Source: Paenibacillus xylanilyticus (GTDB lineage Bacteria; Bacillota; Bacilli; Paenibacillales; Paenibacillaceae). Taken from it: DNA of 64,000 nt. Below the pieces are notes generated by a model. That model saw nothing but the letters and a program-made list of their open reading frames with translations, did no database searches and was not told the origin of the DNA. Both the position numbers and the translations under genes were made by a program. Of this stretch, positions 8,519 to 17,287 are shown in pieces. Within the stretch, counting starts at the first letter, position 1; every line of letters starts with the position of its first letter. The stretch spans positions 1 to 64,000 of the forward strand of contig NZ_JABMCB010000149.1 in NCBI RefSeq assembly GCF_013359935.1. Reading direction: 5' to 3'.

Positions 8519-9829
8519 TTAATAGTAGCTGCTGCCTTCTACAAATTCGAATTCAAAGTCACCAATGCGCACAATCGTGCCTTCTTCGGCCCCGCGTTTA
8601 CGCAACTCTTCATCCACGCCCATATGACGGAGCGTTCGTGCCAGTTTCAGTATGGCCTCATGCGAGTTCAACTGCATCCGTTTCATCATGCGATCAATCT
8701 TGGCACTCTCGACAACAAAGATTTCATTCTCACGCACAATGCGGAAGCCTTCGTCCTCTTTCTTGTCCAGACTGTACACCTTGCGTTCGGATATGTCCGC
8801 TACCTCTTCCACTACAACCTCGTCCGGGATTTGATCGAGCAAATCCGCCGCACGATACAAGAGCTCTTGAATCCCTTTACGTGTCAGGGACGAGATCGGC
8901 ATGATTTCAATATCCGGTTGAATTTCGCGGACCTTTTGCATGAACTGCTCCAGATTTTCTTCCGATTCCGGCATATCCATTTTGTTGGCAGCCACAATCT
9001 GAGGTCTTTCCGCGAGCACCGGGTTGTACAGCTTCAGTTCATCATTGATTTTCACCCAATCCTCAAACGGATCCCGTCCTTCCGAACCGGACATATCCAC
9101 AACATGAACAATGATGCGGGTACGTTCCACATGTCGCAAAAACTCATGTCCAAGTCCAATTCCTTCATGAGCGCCTTCAATCAACCCTGGCAAGTCAGCC
9201 ATAACGAAGCTGCGTCCTTCACCTACACCGACTACACCCAAGTTAGGAGTAATCGTAGTGAAATGGTAAGCTCCGATCTTCGGCTTCGCCGCCGATACGA
9301 CAGACAGCAGTGTGGATTTCCCGACACTCGGGAACCCTACCAGGCCAACATCTGCCATGACTTTAAGCTCGAGCACAATATAACGTTCTTCGCCCTCTTC
9401 ACCATTTTCCGCAAGCTCCGGGGCAGGATTGTTAGGTGTAGCAAACCGGATATTCCCCCGTCCGCCTCGGCCGCCGCGTGCAACAACAACCTGTTGGCCA
9501 TGACGAGTCAGGTCTGCCAGTACTTCTCCACTGTCATCATCCATAATGACAGTTCCGGGTGGAATACGAACGATCATATTCTCTGCATTAGCACCGTGCT
9601 GACTTTTATTACGGCCTTTTTCTCCGCGCTTCGCTTTGAAATGGCGCTGGTAACGGAAATCCATCAACGTACGCAGACCTTCATCTACACGGAAAATGAT
9701 ATCGGCACCCTTGCCTCCATCGCCTCCTGCTGGTCCACCTTCAGGCACATACTTCTCCCGGCGGAAGGAAACAATCCCGTCTCCTCCATCTCCTGCTTTT
9801 ACATAAATCTTCGCTTTATCAACAAACAT
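8519..9829 (-). CDS. obg: GTPase Obg (CgtA)
   Basis: Essential ribosome-associated GTPase involved in 50S assembly, stress responses and, in B. subtilis, activation of Spo0A and sigma-B. The 436 residues show the full architecture: a glycine-rich N-terminal Obg fold (about 1–158), a G domain with GFPSVGKST (P-loop), DLPGLIEGA (G3) and NKMD (G4), and a C-terminal OCT domain (about 355–432). It is 15 bp downstream of spo0B, the same pairing as in B. subtilis, and ends in a clear terminator. Confidence 0.98.
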   Translation of the reverse strand: MFVDKAKIYVKAGDGGDGIVSFRREKYVPEGGPAGGDGGKGADIIFRVDEGLRTLMDFRYQRHFKAKRGEKGRNKSQHGANAENMIVRIPPGTVIMDDDSGEVLADLTRHGQQVVVARGGRGGRGNIRFATPNNPAPELAENGEEGEERYIVLELKVMADVGLVGFPSVGKSTLLSVVSAAKPKIGAYHFTTITPNLGVVGVGEGRSFVMADLPGLIEGAHEGIGLGHEFLRHVERTRIIVHVVDMSGSEGRDPFEDWVKINDELKLYNPVLAERPQIVAANKMDMPESEENLEQFMQKVREIQPDIEIMPISSLTRKGIQELLYRAADLLDQIPDEVVVEEVADISERKVYSLDKKEDEGFRIVRENEIFVVESAKIDRMMKRMQLNSHEAILKLARTLRHMGVDEELRKRGAEEGTIVRIGDFEFEFVEGSSYY

Positions 9830-9844
9830 GGCTACCCCTTCTTC

Positions 9845-10582
9845 CTATATTCCACACGGCATTCTGAATTGTATAAACGTGTCTTCAGACGGAAGCTGCT
9901 CCGTTCTGACATTTTTTCCTTTGAGTACGGCATTAAGCTGCCGCAATGTTTCCGGATCAGGTGTTTGATCCCCATCCAGTCGAACAACCACATCCCCATG
10001 GTCCTGTCCGAAGTTCAAGGTCAGTTTGCGAACCTCTCCCCAAGACGACCGGCCGCCACCGTATTGATAGGCTCTGATTGCATCTGCAATTGCCCCCGTA
10101 AGCGACTCGCCATCCTCGGGAGAGACCAGAGCACTAAGCTGCAACTCTTCCTCGACTTCCACATGCAATTCCAGAGCAACTCCACTGGCACGGAAAGACT
10201 GCAGATAAAAAACGAGTGAGGGAATGCCTAATTTGGAAATGCGACTCTCCTCGTTGACCCGCTCTTTTATTCTTTCCACACATTGCACGGATTTATCAAG
10301 TTTGCCCAGCCGAAGATATCCATATAACACCTGAAGATCGTTCATCCAATCATGCCGATGATGATTTAATGATGCAATTGCTGTCTTTTCCATAGATTGT
10401 ATGATGGTTCTGCGTTCCGCTTCTGCTTGTCTCTTCATCACATTCATCGAAATAAAGAGCACAGCCACGGACCACAATGCGCATACAGCACCTGTAATGG
10501 CTGCCGGATACAGCATAACGAAAACCAAAGGAATCAGAAGTGAACATGCCGCGATCCACGGCACTCTTTTCCAAGATTTCAT
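9845..10582 (-). CDS. spo0B: Spo0B sporulation phosphotransferase, membrane-anchored form
   Basis: Relays phosphate from Spo0F~P to Spo0A in the sporulation phosphorelay. The signature HHRHDWMNDLQVLYGYLRLG matches the Spo0B helical hairpin; the phosphorylated histidine corresponds to His77 (the RHD histidine, His30 in B. subtilis). A degenerate GHKL-like domain follows from about residue 125. Unlike the 192-residue soluble B. subtilis protein, this one is 245 residues and begins with two hydrophobic segments (about 9–27 and 29–47), so it is probably membrane-bound. GGGGAG precedes the ATG. Its place between rpmA and obg confirms the identity despite low overall conservation. Confidence 0.9.
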   Translation of the reverse strand: MKSWKRVPWIAACSLLIPLVFVMLYPAAITGAVCALWSVAVLFISMNVMKRQAEAERRTIIQSMEKTAIASLNHHRHDWMNDLQVLYGYLRLGKLDKSVQCVERIKERVNEESRISKLGIPSLVFYLQSFRASGVALELHVEVEEELQLSALVSPEDGESLTGAIADAIRAYQYGGGRSSWGEVRKLTLNFGQDHGDVVVRLDGDQTPDPETLRQLNAVLKGKNVRTEQLPSEDTFIQFRMPCGI

Positions 10583-10692
10583 GGCTTCTCCCCGTTCTAC
10601 AAAACTCGGTTGGTTTTAAACCCCACCGTAACCAAGTATAACATGTCTTTTCTACCACTTCATTATCGAAAACATTTATACCACCGCAAATA

Positions 10693-10725
10693 CAAAAAGC
10701 CTCCGGCAAAATTGCCGAAGGCTCC
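10693..10725 (-). terminator. Terminator of the rplU–prp–rpmA operon
   Basis: Minus strand GAGCCTTCGGCAA–loop–TTGCCGGAGGCTTTTTG: a GC-rich hairpin with a T run, 19 bp after the rpmA stop. It implies that spo0B-obg has its own promoter, which I could not place with confidence. Confidence 0.85.
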
Positions 10726-10743
10726 TTAGGCGGAATGCCGATA

Positions 10744-11055
10744 TTATGCTTTTACTGCAGCTGCTACTGGAGCAACGTCCACAGGGTAGATGCTTACTTT
10801 TTTACGATCGCGTCCCCAACGTTCGAATTTCACAACGCCGTCCACTTTCGCAAACAAAGTGTCATCTTTACCGATACCCACGTTAGTACCTGGGTGGATT
10901 TTCGTTCCGCGTTGGCGAACGAGAATGCTACCACCAGTTACTGTTTGACCGTCAGCACGCTTAACGCCAAGGCGTTGCGCTCTACTGTCACGACCGTTCT
11001 TCGTGGAACCTACACCTTTTTTCGATGCGAATAACTGAAGATTTAATTTCAACAT
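10744..11055 (-). CDS. rpmA: 50S ribosomal protein L27, with cleavable N-terminal extension
   Basis: L27 reaches the peptidyl transferase centre. The protein begins [20 protein letters not shown]. Residues up to LQLFA form the Firmicute-specific extension removed by the Prp protease after Ala10, exposing the SKKG N-terminus. The body contains the conserved [11 protein letters not shown] and ILVRQRGTK segments. At 103 residues it has the expected precursor length. It follows prp by 23 bp, so the protease and its substrate are made from one transcript. Confidence 0.98.
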   Translation of the reverse strand: MLKLNLQLFASKKGVGSTKNGRDSRAQRLGVKRADGQTVTGGSILVRQRGTKIHPGTNVGIGKDDTLFAKVDGVVKFERWGRDRKKVSIYPVDVAPVAAAVKA

Positions 11056-11078
11056 GATTGGTTGTCCTCCTTCTTTAC

Positions 11079-11408
11079 TTATTTGAGTTGCTCTATCTTA
11101 ATATACTTCCCGTATGACTCTGCAATATCAGTGAGCATAAGAACCATGGATTCGAGCAGCAATTGTACCTGGGACCAAGTTTCATCTCTCTCCAGCATTG
11201 GTAAAGAAGCGCTTAGAAAGCCATTCTTCATCTTGGCGTCCATTTCGACACCAGTCAATGTTTCGATCGAGTTTACCGTACCCACTGTAACAGCAGATAC
11301 CCCGGCACATACAATGTCTTCTCCCCGCTTGGCATAATTGGCATGCCCTTCGATGGAAAAGCGATCGATGCTCTCGTCATCGTTACGAAAGATTTGAACG
11401 ATAATCAC
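11079..11408 (-). CDS. prp: Ribosomal-processing cysteine protease Prp (YsxB)
   Basis: Cleaves the N-terminal extension of L27. The 109-residue protein has the family's catalytic pair at the same positions as in Staphylococcus aureus: His22 (GHANYAKRG) and Cys34 ([10 protein letters not shown]). It lies between rplU and rpmA, the invariant Firmicute arrangement, 13 bp after rplU. The family was formerly described only as a conserved protein in the L21–L27 operon. Confidence 0.95.
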   Translation of the reverse strand: MIIVQIFRNDDESIDRFSIEGHANYAKRGEDIVCAGVSAVTVGTVNSIETLTGVEMDAKMKNGFLSASLPMLERDETWSQVQLLLESMVLMLTDIAESYGKYIKIEQLK

Positions 11409-11421
11409 TTATCGCACCCTC

Positions 11422-11733
11422 TTACGCTTGGATTTTCTCAATAGTTACTTTAGTGTACGGTTGACGGTGACCTTGCTTCACATGGTAGTTCTTTTTCGGT
11501 TTGTATTTGTATACAACAACCTTTTGCCCTTTGCCATGTTTCTCCACTTTAGCCGTTACAGTAGCTCCGGAAACCAATGGTGTACCTGCTGTCAAACCTT
11601 GATCGTTAGATACAGCCAGGACACGGTCGAACGTTACGCTCTCGCCATCGTTCGCAGTCAATTTCTCGATGAACAGAACATCGCCCTCTTGGACTTTGTA
11701 CTGTTTGCCGCCTGTTTCAATAATTGCGTACAT
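11422..11733 (-). CDS. rplU: 50S ribosomal protein L21
   Basis: Binds 23S rRNA in the large subunit. The 103-residue sequence starts [20 protein letters not shown] and ends with [19 protein letters not shown], both highly conserved in L21. It is the first gene of the operon, preceded by a 120-nt structured leader and a near-consensus promoter. The GGAGG ribosome site lies next to a segment that can pair with the leader's 5' part (see the leader entry), suggesting autogenous control. Confidence 0.98.
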   Translation of the reverse strand: MYAIIETGGKQYKVQEGDVLFIEKLTANDGESVTFDRVLAVSNDQGLTAGTPLVSGATVTAKVEKHGKGQKVVVYKYKPKKNYHVKQGHRQPYTKVTIEKIQA

Positions 11734-11857
11734 TTGCCTTGCACCTCCTCATGTCTCAGACTCGCCCGGTCTCAGGTGACAGCCTCCTTGCGGAGCTGTT
11801 CTTGTACCCGGCCAGTGCGGTTACAGCATGTGCAAGACCAATAGGCTAAACACATAC
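11734..11857 (-). ncRNA. rplU leader RNA (L21-leader-like)
   Basis: The untranslated region between promoter and rplU can fold. A hairpin ACAGCTCC-GCAA-GGAGGCTGT sits in the middle, enclosed by complementary CCGG segments. A long-range 7-bp pairing joins CTTGCAC (11836–11830) to GTGCAAG (11744–11738). The latter directly follows the AGGAGG ribosome site, so closing this helix would hinder initiation. L21 leaders are a known Firmicute RNA family; assignment to it is by position and structure, not by a covariance search. Confidence 0.6.
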
Positions 11858-11863
11858 CTGATG

Positions 11864-11892
11864 ATTATACCACCAACCATAATAAAAATCAA
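11864..11892 (-). promoter_or_regulatory. Sigma-A promoter of rplU operon
   Basis: Minus strand -35 TTGATT (11892–11887), 17-bp spacer, perfect -10 TATAAT (11869–11864). The -35 box overlaps the stop codon of the upstream RNase G gene. Confidence 0.85.
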
Positions 11893-13139
11893 TGCAATGG
11901 TGAAATATATCTTTTACCTGTACCATGACAGGAAGAACACGGCTCCACATAAGGAAGTGTACTTTCTTCCCGGACTTTTTTGCGGGTAAGCTCCAGCAGG
12001 CCCAGTTTGGTCCAGCCCATTACAAACGCCTTGGTTCGGTCTTTTTTCAGTTCAGCTTCCAGCGTTGCAGCCACTTCCTGCCGATTGGTCGCTTCCTCCA
12101 TATCAATAAAGTCCACAATAATCATGCCGCCAATATCCCGCAGACGCATCAAACGCGCAATCTCAACCGCTGCCTGCATGTTGGTTTCCGTTACGGTTTC
12201 TTCGAGGCTATCCCCACCGCCTCCGGTGAACTTGCCAGTATTGACGTCGATCACGGTAAGCGCCTCTGTATGGTCGATGACAATATAGCCTCCACCCGGA
12301 AGCCACACTTTACGCGCAAAATCCTTGTTGAGCTGCTCCTGAACCCCATATGCAGCAAAGATTGACTCCGAGCCCCTATAAACCTGTACTTTCGGCTGAT
12401 GGCCAGGACAGATTTCCTCAAGCAATGCCGTCACTTCGCGGGCTTGTCCTTCACTGTCAGTAATGACTTCATCACTGCCCGGTGTGTACACATCCCTGAT
12501 AATTCGCTGTACCATGCTATGATCCCGATGCAGCAGGCTTGGTGAAGGCAAACTATCTGCTTTTTCGCGAATCAAGCGCCATTGTTCACGCAACGTTTCC
12601 AAGTCAGTCTCAATCGCTTCCCGCTGCTCTTCTGCCGATACGGTTCGTATAATGAGCCCTTCCTCATCCCGCCTGAGCTGATCACCCAATGCCTTGAGGC
12701 GAGAACGATCCCCTTCACGGGCAATCTTCTTGGAAACAGCTACGTAATCCGCTATTGGCATGTAGACAAGCCATCGGCCCGGCAGTGAGTAGTGTGTCGT
12801 CACCCGGGCTCCTTTGCTTCCTACAGGTTCTTTCAGAACCTGAACGATGACATCCTGACCCGGACGAAGCAATTCGGAGATCGAAGGCTTCACTTTGGGC
12901 TGTTTTTCCAAATGCGGATGCAGGACATCATCGACATATAGAAAGGCATTTTTTTTCTGACCAATATCCACAAAAGCAGCCTGCATACCCGGTAACACAT
13001 TGACGACCCGCCCTTTGAAAAACGAACCAAGCAGCCCGCGTTCGCGCGTACGTTCTGCCGTGAATTCCACAGCTTTGCCTTCTTCCAGAAGCGCCATTTG
13101 CATGAGGTTGTGTTCATTATGTACGATCATTTGTTTCAT
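11889..13139 (-). CDS. rng: Ribonuclease G (RNase E/G family)
   Basis: Endoribonuclease that processes rRNA 5' ends and decays mRNA. An S1-like RNA-binding domain occupies about residues 28–120 (GSFFKGRVVNVLPGMQAAFVDIG). The catalytic DNase I-like domain holds the metal-binding aspartates in VIDVNTGKFTG and IIVDFIDME. The C-terminal CSSCHGTG supplies the zinc-link cysteines that hold the dimer. Starting at the ATG after AGAGGTG (13139), it is 416 residues: the RNase G catalytic core without the RNase E scaffold tail. B. subtilis lacks this gene and uses RNase Y, so its presence before rplU is a lineage feature. Confidence 0.93.
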   Translation of the reverse strand: MKQMIVHNEHNLMQMALLEEGKAVEFTAERTRERGLLGSFFKGRVVNVLPGMQAAFVDIGQKKNAFLYVDDVLHPHLEKQPKVKPSISELLRPGQDVIVQVLKEPVGSKGARVTTHYSLPGRWLVYMPIADYVAVSKKIAREGDRSRLKALGDQLRRDEEGLIIRTVSAEEQREAIETDLETLREQWRLIREKADSLPSPSLLHRDHSMVQRIIRDVYTPGSDEVITDSEGQAREVTALLEEICPGHQPKVQVYRGSESIFAAYGVQEQLNKDFARKVWLPGGGYIVIDHTEALTVIDVNTGKFTGGGGDSLEETVTETNMQAAVEIARLMRLRDIGGMIIVDFIDMEEATNRQEVAATLEAELKKDRTKAFVMGWTKLGLLELTRKKVREESTLPYVEPCSSCHGTGKRYISPLH

Positions 13140-13252
13140 GGCTTCACCTCTAGAAGACATTTCAATTCATCCACATCCATTCTATATCTTTGCATTACGC
13201 AATACTCATTGTATATGTATTACCCCAATTTAGGACGAGTCCACCAACCTTG

Positions 13253-14119
13253 TTACAGTTTATCCGTGTTCTGTTTGAAGTAAGAACCGATAATGCGTTG
13301 TTCTGGCAATACGGCCATAATCCGTCCCTGTCTGTTCATCACATATACCATATGATATCTCTCTCTCTTTAATAGACGCAAAATAGTGTCCAAAGGTTTC
13401 GCCGGAAATGAGATTATCGGCTGTGCCAAACTGCCTGTAGCCGCGTGATGGGCAAATGCACCTTCCCGGTTCATCAAAAAGCGGATAAAACGGTAGGGCA
13501 CGTTGCGGTAATCAGTTACGTTGGAATAGAACAGAAAAAGACCAATCAACAACACATTTAACGGTAGCCCGTAGTCTCCGGTAATCCATTTGCTGATGGC
13601 AAACAAAATAACACCTGCACTGCACAGGATACTAATCCGGTAGGTCCACATTAAAGTGGTATAGTAGGGAGCAATCAGACTGACAAGGGCCTGTACAATT
13701 TTTCCGCCATCCAGTGGCAGCACCGGCAGCAGGTTAAACAGAGCGATCATCAGATTCCCTTGAATGATGTACGCCAAGAACACCGGATCTCCCAGATTGG
13801 CATATTGCAGCAGCAAGGTGATTCCAACCATCAATATATTTTGCAGGGGGCCAGCTAGCGCAATCAAAATCTCCCGGCCAGCGGTGAGAGTGCCTCCATC
13901 TTCAATGACAGCCACGCCTCCAAAAGGAAGCATCTGAATCGACAGGACACGGCAGCCCAGAAGGGCTGCCGCCGCAGCATGTCCACATTCATGAATAAAT
14001 ACGATCGAAAACAGGGTGATAAGCTCGATAAAGTGACCCGTAGCCAGGGAAGCCAGCATGATAATGACAAAAAACGGATGCAGCGAAATGCGTACACCCC
14101 ATAGCCTAATCAAGGGCAA
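13253..14119 (-). CDS. spoIVFB: SpoIVFB, intramembrane site-2 metalloprotease
   Basis: M50-family protease that cleaves pro-sigma-K in the mother cell outer forespore membrane. The zinc ligands sit at the same residues as in B. subtilis: HECGH with His43, Glu44 and His47, and Asp137 in LPVLPLDGG. Several hydrophobic segments span the protein and a C-terminal CBS-like region (about 220–288) would sense ATP. At 288 residues its length equals the B. subtilis protein. The start overlaps the end of spoIVFA by 14 bp. Confidence 0.95.
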   Translation of the reverse strand: MPLIRLWGVRISLHPFFVIIMLASLATGHFIELITLFSIVFIHECGHAAAAALLGCRVLSIQMLPFGGVAVIEDGGTLTAGREILIALAGPLQNILMVGITLLLQYANLGDPVFLAYIIQGNLMIALFNLLPVLPLDGGKIVQALVSLIAPYYTTLMWTYRISILCSAGVILFAISKWITGDYGLPLNVLLIGLFLFYSNVTDYRNVPYRFIRFLMNREGAFAHHAATGSLAQPIISFPAKPLDTILRLLKRERYHMVYVMNRQGRIMAVLPEQRIIGSYFKQNTDKL

Positions 14120-14984
14120 CCACTTCCGCAGGGTCTACGTACTCCTCGCCTTCTTTTACAGCAAAATATAACGTGGCTGGCTGTTCCCCACCGGTCGCCT
14201 TGAGGCTCCCTACGGCACTTCCCGCTTCTACCCAATCATTCACGTCCACTTCACTCTCGTTCAGACGGCCGTATATCGCAGTCAGATTTCCTGTATGTTG
14301 GATGACTACGGTTATACCACTCTCTGAATCACCAAGAACTTGCATAACTCGCCCCGCATCCGAACTGACTACCTGAACCATTCCCGTCCCCTCTGCTTCC
14401 GGAACAATCTCTATGCCCTTCATGCTCAGCGCAAAAGGCTGAACGACCGTTCCCGAGATGGGTTTATCCAGCAAGGAGCGTACTCCCGAACCATTAGCAG
14501 CATCTGTTGTATTACCCAATACGGGCAGAAATGACGGTGTGCCGCCAAAATGCCGTTCATACCAGAGAGCTGCCGAGGCAAAATCCATATCCCGATGTAG
14601 TGCATCTGCAATTGCCGTTTTCGGGGAAGCTGTCCATGACGAATTTAGTTGAAACAGGCCCCACACTGCACCGAAAATCAACGCACTAACTACTGTTCTT
14701 CGCACAAAAGATTTCGTCAAGTTAAATCGTACATGCCCACCTGGAACGTAACGCCCGTTCTCCTTTTTCCACAGCCATTCCGGATCCCTCTCTTGCTCCC
14801 CCACTAGAGACCCTACACTTCGTACTGGACCCTGTATATCAAAAGAAGAATGGGGAACTTGGCTCTCAGAACCCTTCTTGCCTGGCCCAGAGCCCGCTTC
14901 CTGCATGATCTCCATCGCAGCACCATCCAGCAATCGCCGAATGCGTTCTTCTCTTCTCTGCTTGATTCGAAGTTTCGTATTCAT
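14106..14984 (-). CDS. spoIVFA: SpoIVFA, inhibitor/partner of SpoIVFB
   Basis: Holds SpoIVFB inactive until the forespore signals. The 292-residue protein has a basic cytoplasmic N-terminus (MNTKLRIKQRREERIRRLL), one membrane segment near residues 120–140 (VVSALIFGAVWGLFQL) and a C-terminal LytM/M23 domain lacking the metal-binding histidine motifs, so it is probably not an active peptidase. The start was set at the ATG after GGGAGGATATTCC (14984). Overlap with spoIVFB and the sigma-E promoter upstream match the B. subtilis operon. Confidence 0.9.
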   Translation of the reverse strand: MNTKLRIKQRREERIRRLLDGAAMEIMQEAGSGPGKKGSESQVPHSSFDIQGPVRSVGSLVGEQERDPEWLWKKENGRYVPGGHVRFNLTKSFVRRTVVSALIFGAVWGLFQLNSSWTASPKTAIADALHRDMDFASAALWYERHFGGTPSFLPVLGNTTDAANGSGVRSLLDKPISGTVVQPFALSMKGIEIVPEAEGTGMVQVVSSDAGRVMQVLGDSESGITVVIQHTGNLTAIYGRLNESEVDVNDWVEAGSAVGSLKATGGEQPATLYFAVKEGEEYVDPAEVVALD

Positions 14985-15016
14985 GGAATATCCTCCCGCC
15001 GAGGCTTGTTTAATAC

Positions 15017-15045
15017 ATCCTATGAAGGCCCCCTTCATAATATGA
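15017..15045 (-). promoter_or_regulatory. Sigma-E promoter of spoIVFA-spoIVFB
   Basis: Minus strand -35 TCATATT (15045–15039), 14-bp spacer, -10 CATAGGAT (15024–15017). Spacing and sequence fit the sigma-E consensus (TCATATT, about 14 bp, CATACANT), and the spoIVF operon is a sigma-E target in B. subtilis. Confidence 0.65.
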
Positions 15046-15159
15046 ACAAGCACCAGGGTCGAAGCAAAATAACCCCACCGAATGAGGTTAACCTTAACCT
15101 GTCGAAGGAGTCCGCTGCAAAGAAAAAGTATAAGGATATTTCAGTTTTGTGCCAAAATA

Positions 15160-15188
15160 TAAAAAAGCCGGGCTAAAGGCCGCGGCTG
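15160..15188 (-). terminator. Terminator of the mre–min operon
   Basis: Minus strand AGCCGCGGCC-TTTA-GCCCGGCT followed by TTTTTTA, 30 bp after the minD stop. Confidence 0.8.
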
Positions 15189-15218
15189 AAAGGAAATAAC
15201 GTTATGAAGGCGACCGGA

Positions 15219-16013
15219 TTAACCCATGCCAAAAAACTTCTTAAAGCGTGAAAAGGCGCCTTTTTTCTGCTCCAACTGCATTAGTGGAACCGTGTCTCCC
15301 AGAATACGACGGGCAATGTTCCGATATGCAATGGCTGCAAGTGAGTCCGGATTCATTACCGTAGGCTCTCCAGAGTTGGCCGCCTTGATGACGAGTTCGT
15401 CATCTGGAACAATTCCAACCAGATCAATATTAAGGACTTGCAAAATACCATCAATATCAAGCATGTCACCCGATTTGACCATGTTGTTCCGAATACGGTT
15501 TACAACAAGCTTCGGCGATTGGATATGTGAGCTTTCAAGTAAACCGATGACCCGATCCGCATCACGCACAGCGGCATTCTCCGGTGTAGTCACTACGATT
15601 GCCTGATCCGCTCCGGCTACCGCATTTTTGAATCCCTGTTCGATTCCGGCAGGACAATCGATAATAACATATTCAAAATCCTTTTTTAATTCAAGGATGA
15701 TATCCTTGACCTGCTCCGGTGATACAGAGTTTTTGTCTCTTGTTTGAGCCGCAGGCAGCATATATAATTCTTCGAAGCGTTTGTCTTTTACCAACGCCTG
15801 GTTCAGACGGCAGCGGCCGTCTGCTACATCACACAGATCGTAAATGATCCTGTTCTCGAGTCCCATCACGACATCCAGATTGCGAAGGCCGATATCGGTA
15901 TCTACCAGACAAACTTTTTTTCCGAGCAGCGCCAGCGCTGTTCCGATGTTTGCTGAGGTGGTTGTTTTACCAACGCCGCCTTTACCCGAAGTGATCACGA
16001 TCGCCTCTCCCAT
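15219..16013 (-). CDS. minD: Septum site-determining ATPase MinD
   Basis: Membrane-binding ATPase that positions MinC to block division away from midcell. The deviant Walker A GKGGVGKTT begins near residue 10 with both signature lysines. The DTDIGLRNLD switch follows, and the C-terminal amphipathic helix KGAFSRFKKFFGMG is the membrane-targeting sequence. The length of 264 is typical. It follows minC by 3 bp. Confidence 0.98.
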   Translation of the reverse strand: MGEAIVITSGKGGVGKTTTSANIGTALALLGKKVCLVDTDIGLRNLDVVMGLENRIIYDLCDVADGRCRLNQALVKDKRFEELYMLPAAQTRDKNSVSPEQVKDIILELKKDFEYVIIDCPAGIEQGFKNAVAGADQAIVVTTPENAAVRDADRVIGLLESSHIQSPKLVVNRIRNNMVKSGDMLDIDGILQVLNIDLVGIVPDDELVIKAANSGEPTVMNPDSLAAIAYRNIARRILGDTVPLMQLEQKKGAFSRFKKFFGMG

Positions 16014-16016
16014 GAG

Positions 16017-16679
16017 CTACACTCCTTTAAACACATTAAAATCTCGGCGCAACCGGACGATATTGCTCATCTTGTCGATCTGCATCTGATTGTCCTGTAA
16101 ATAAGCAAATTCCATCCCGGTATCCCGGCTCTCCCATTCATCAGGAGGACGGCTGATGATATCAGCGATTCGGAGCTGTGTCGGTGCAAACACCGATGCA
16201 GCAATAATTGACTCTTCGTCCCCGCCGATCCCAGCGTGAGCCATGCCTCTGAGTGAACCCAAAACATATATATCTCCGGTACACGTCACCGTGCCCCCCG
16301 GATTGATATCCCCAAGAAACAGGAGATTTCCTTCGTGATGAAGCACCTGACCTGAACGCACCATGCCGCACATTGTAACAATCGGCGGTGGCCCTTTAAC
16401 CTCGGGTTTAAGGGCTGGTGAATCGATGGAGCGAATGAGCAGATTCCCTTTTTGCTTCAATATGTCCAGTATCGCTTCTTTTTGGTCCTCTGTTACTTCA
16501 CGGCTGCCCAGCTTGATATCCACATGAACAATCGGTCCGGTCAAAATATTTTGATGGCTGTGTTCCAGCTTATAGCGGAGCTCATAGAGCAATTCCTCGA
16601 ATTCACATTGATCGTCCAACAGGAAAACCAAGCCGTCTCGGATGCCTTTAATCGTTACGTGATTCGATTTTACCGTCAT
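16017..16679 (-). CDS. minC: Septum site-determining protein MinC
   Basis: Inhibits FtsZ assembly together with MinD. The N-terminal domain (about 1–105) contains the family's variable FtsZ-interacting region. The C-terminal right-handed beta-helix (about 110–205) carries the conserved VRSGQVLHHEGNLLFLGDIN and PGGTVTCTGDIYVLGSLRGMAHAG motifs that bind MinD. The start follows GGGAGGGA. Adjacent to mreD, as in B. subtilis where mreBCD-minCD is one operon. Confidence 0.97.
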   Translation of the reverse strand: MTVKSNHVTIKGIRDGLVFLLDDQCEFEELLYELRYKLEHSHQNILTGPIVHVDIKLGSREVTEDQKEAILDILKQKGNLLIRSIDSPALKPEVKGPPPIVTMCGMVRSGQVLHHEGNLLFLGDINPGGTVTCTGDIYVLGSLRGMAHAGIGGDEESIIAASVFAPTQLRIADIISRPPDEWESRDTGMEFAYLQDNQMQIDKMSNIVRLRRDFNVFKGV

Positions 16680-16753
16680 AAGCCTGTCCCTCCCATCTCA
16701 TTACATTTCGTGCCCGGGCCCCCAAGTTCCTGCTTTCCGCTCCAACAAATGTA

Positions 16754-17287
16754 TCAGGATGCCTCCTGCACTTTGCTCTTTCTCTTGCCAATACGCTCCA
16801 ACTGCTTCCGAAGTGGAGTATAAATGATCAGGGCAAACACGAAATGAATGAACAAATTGGGTATCATGTATTCCAGCAGCGCCCAGTCAAATGTCACATG
16901 ATTCAGACGGAAAAGCTTATACAAAAAGAACAACATGGTGTCATTGAGCAGACTCCCCAGAATGACAACCGATACCATAACCGGAAGCGGTGCCCGCGGT
17001 GCCTGGAATATGAGTCCCATCATATAAGCAGATAACCCCATCGCAAAGCCGTAAGGTCCGATCATCTCCCCATAGAATACAACGTCATGGAGCAGTCCAA
17101 AAAATATGCCGAGCACCAGCGCAGTATGGCGATGATGATACACAGCGATAAACAAAATTACAATGTAAACGAGGTTTGCTGAAATTCGCAGTTGCCAGGC
17201 AGATGGAATAAGCAATGGAAGAATAGTTCCTTCGGCGATAAACAAAATGAACAGCAACAGGAACAAGACTTGCTTGCGCGTCACCAT
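16754..17287 (-). CDS. mreD: Rod shape-determining membrane protein MreD
   Basis: Integral membrane partner of MreC and the elongation peptidoglycan synthases. The 177 residues from MVTRKQVLFLLLFILF contain about five hydrophobic helices and a basic C-terminal tail. The ATG shares one base with the mreC stop (TAATG), which fixes the start and implies coupling; a longer reading extends into mreC. MreD proteins are poorly conserved, so position after mreC is the main evidence. Confidence 0.92.
   Translation of the reverse strand: MVTRKQVLFLLLFILFIAEGTILPLLIPSAWQLRISANLVYIVILFIAVYHHRHTALVLGIFFGLLHDVVFYGEMIGPYGFAMGLSAYMMGLIFQAPRAPLPVMVSVVILGSLLNDTMLFFLYKLFRLNHVTFDWALLEYMIPNLFIHFVFALIIYTPLRKQLERIGKRKSKVQEAS

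Noticed and set aside
8312-10219. A 635-codon open frame on the plus strand
   Set aside because: It lies wholly opposite obg and spo0B, both certain from motifs, and has no ribosome site or recognisable domain; long antisense frames arise from codon bias.
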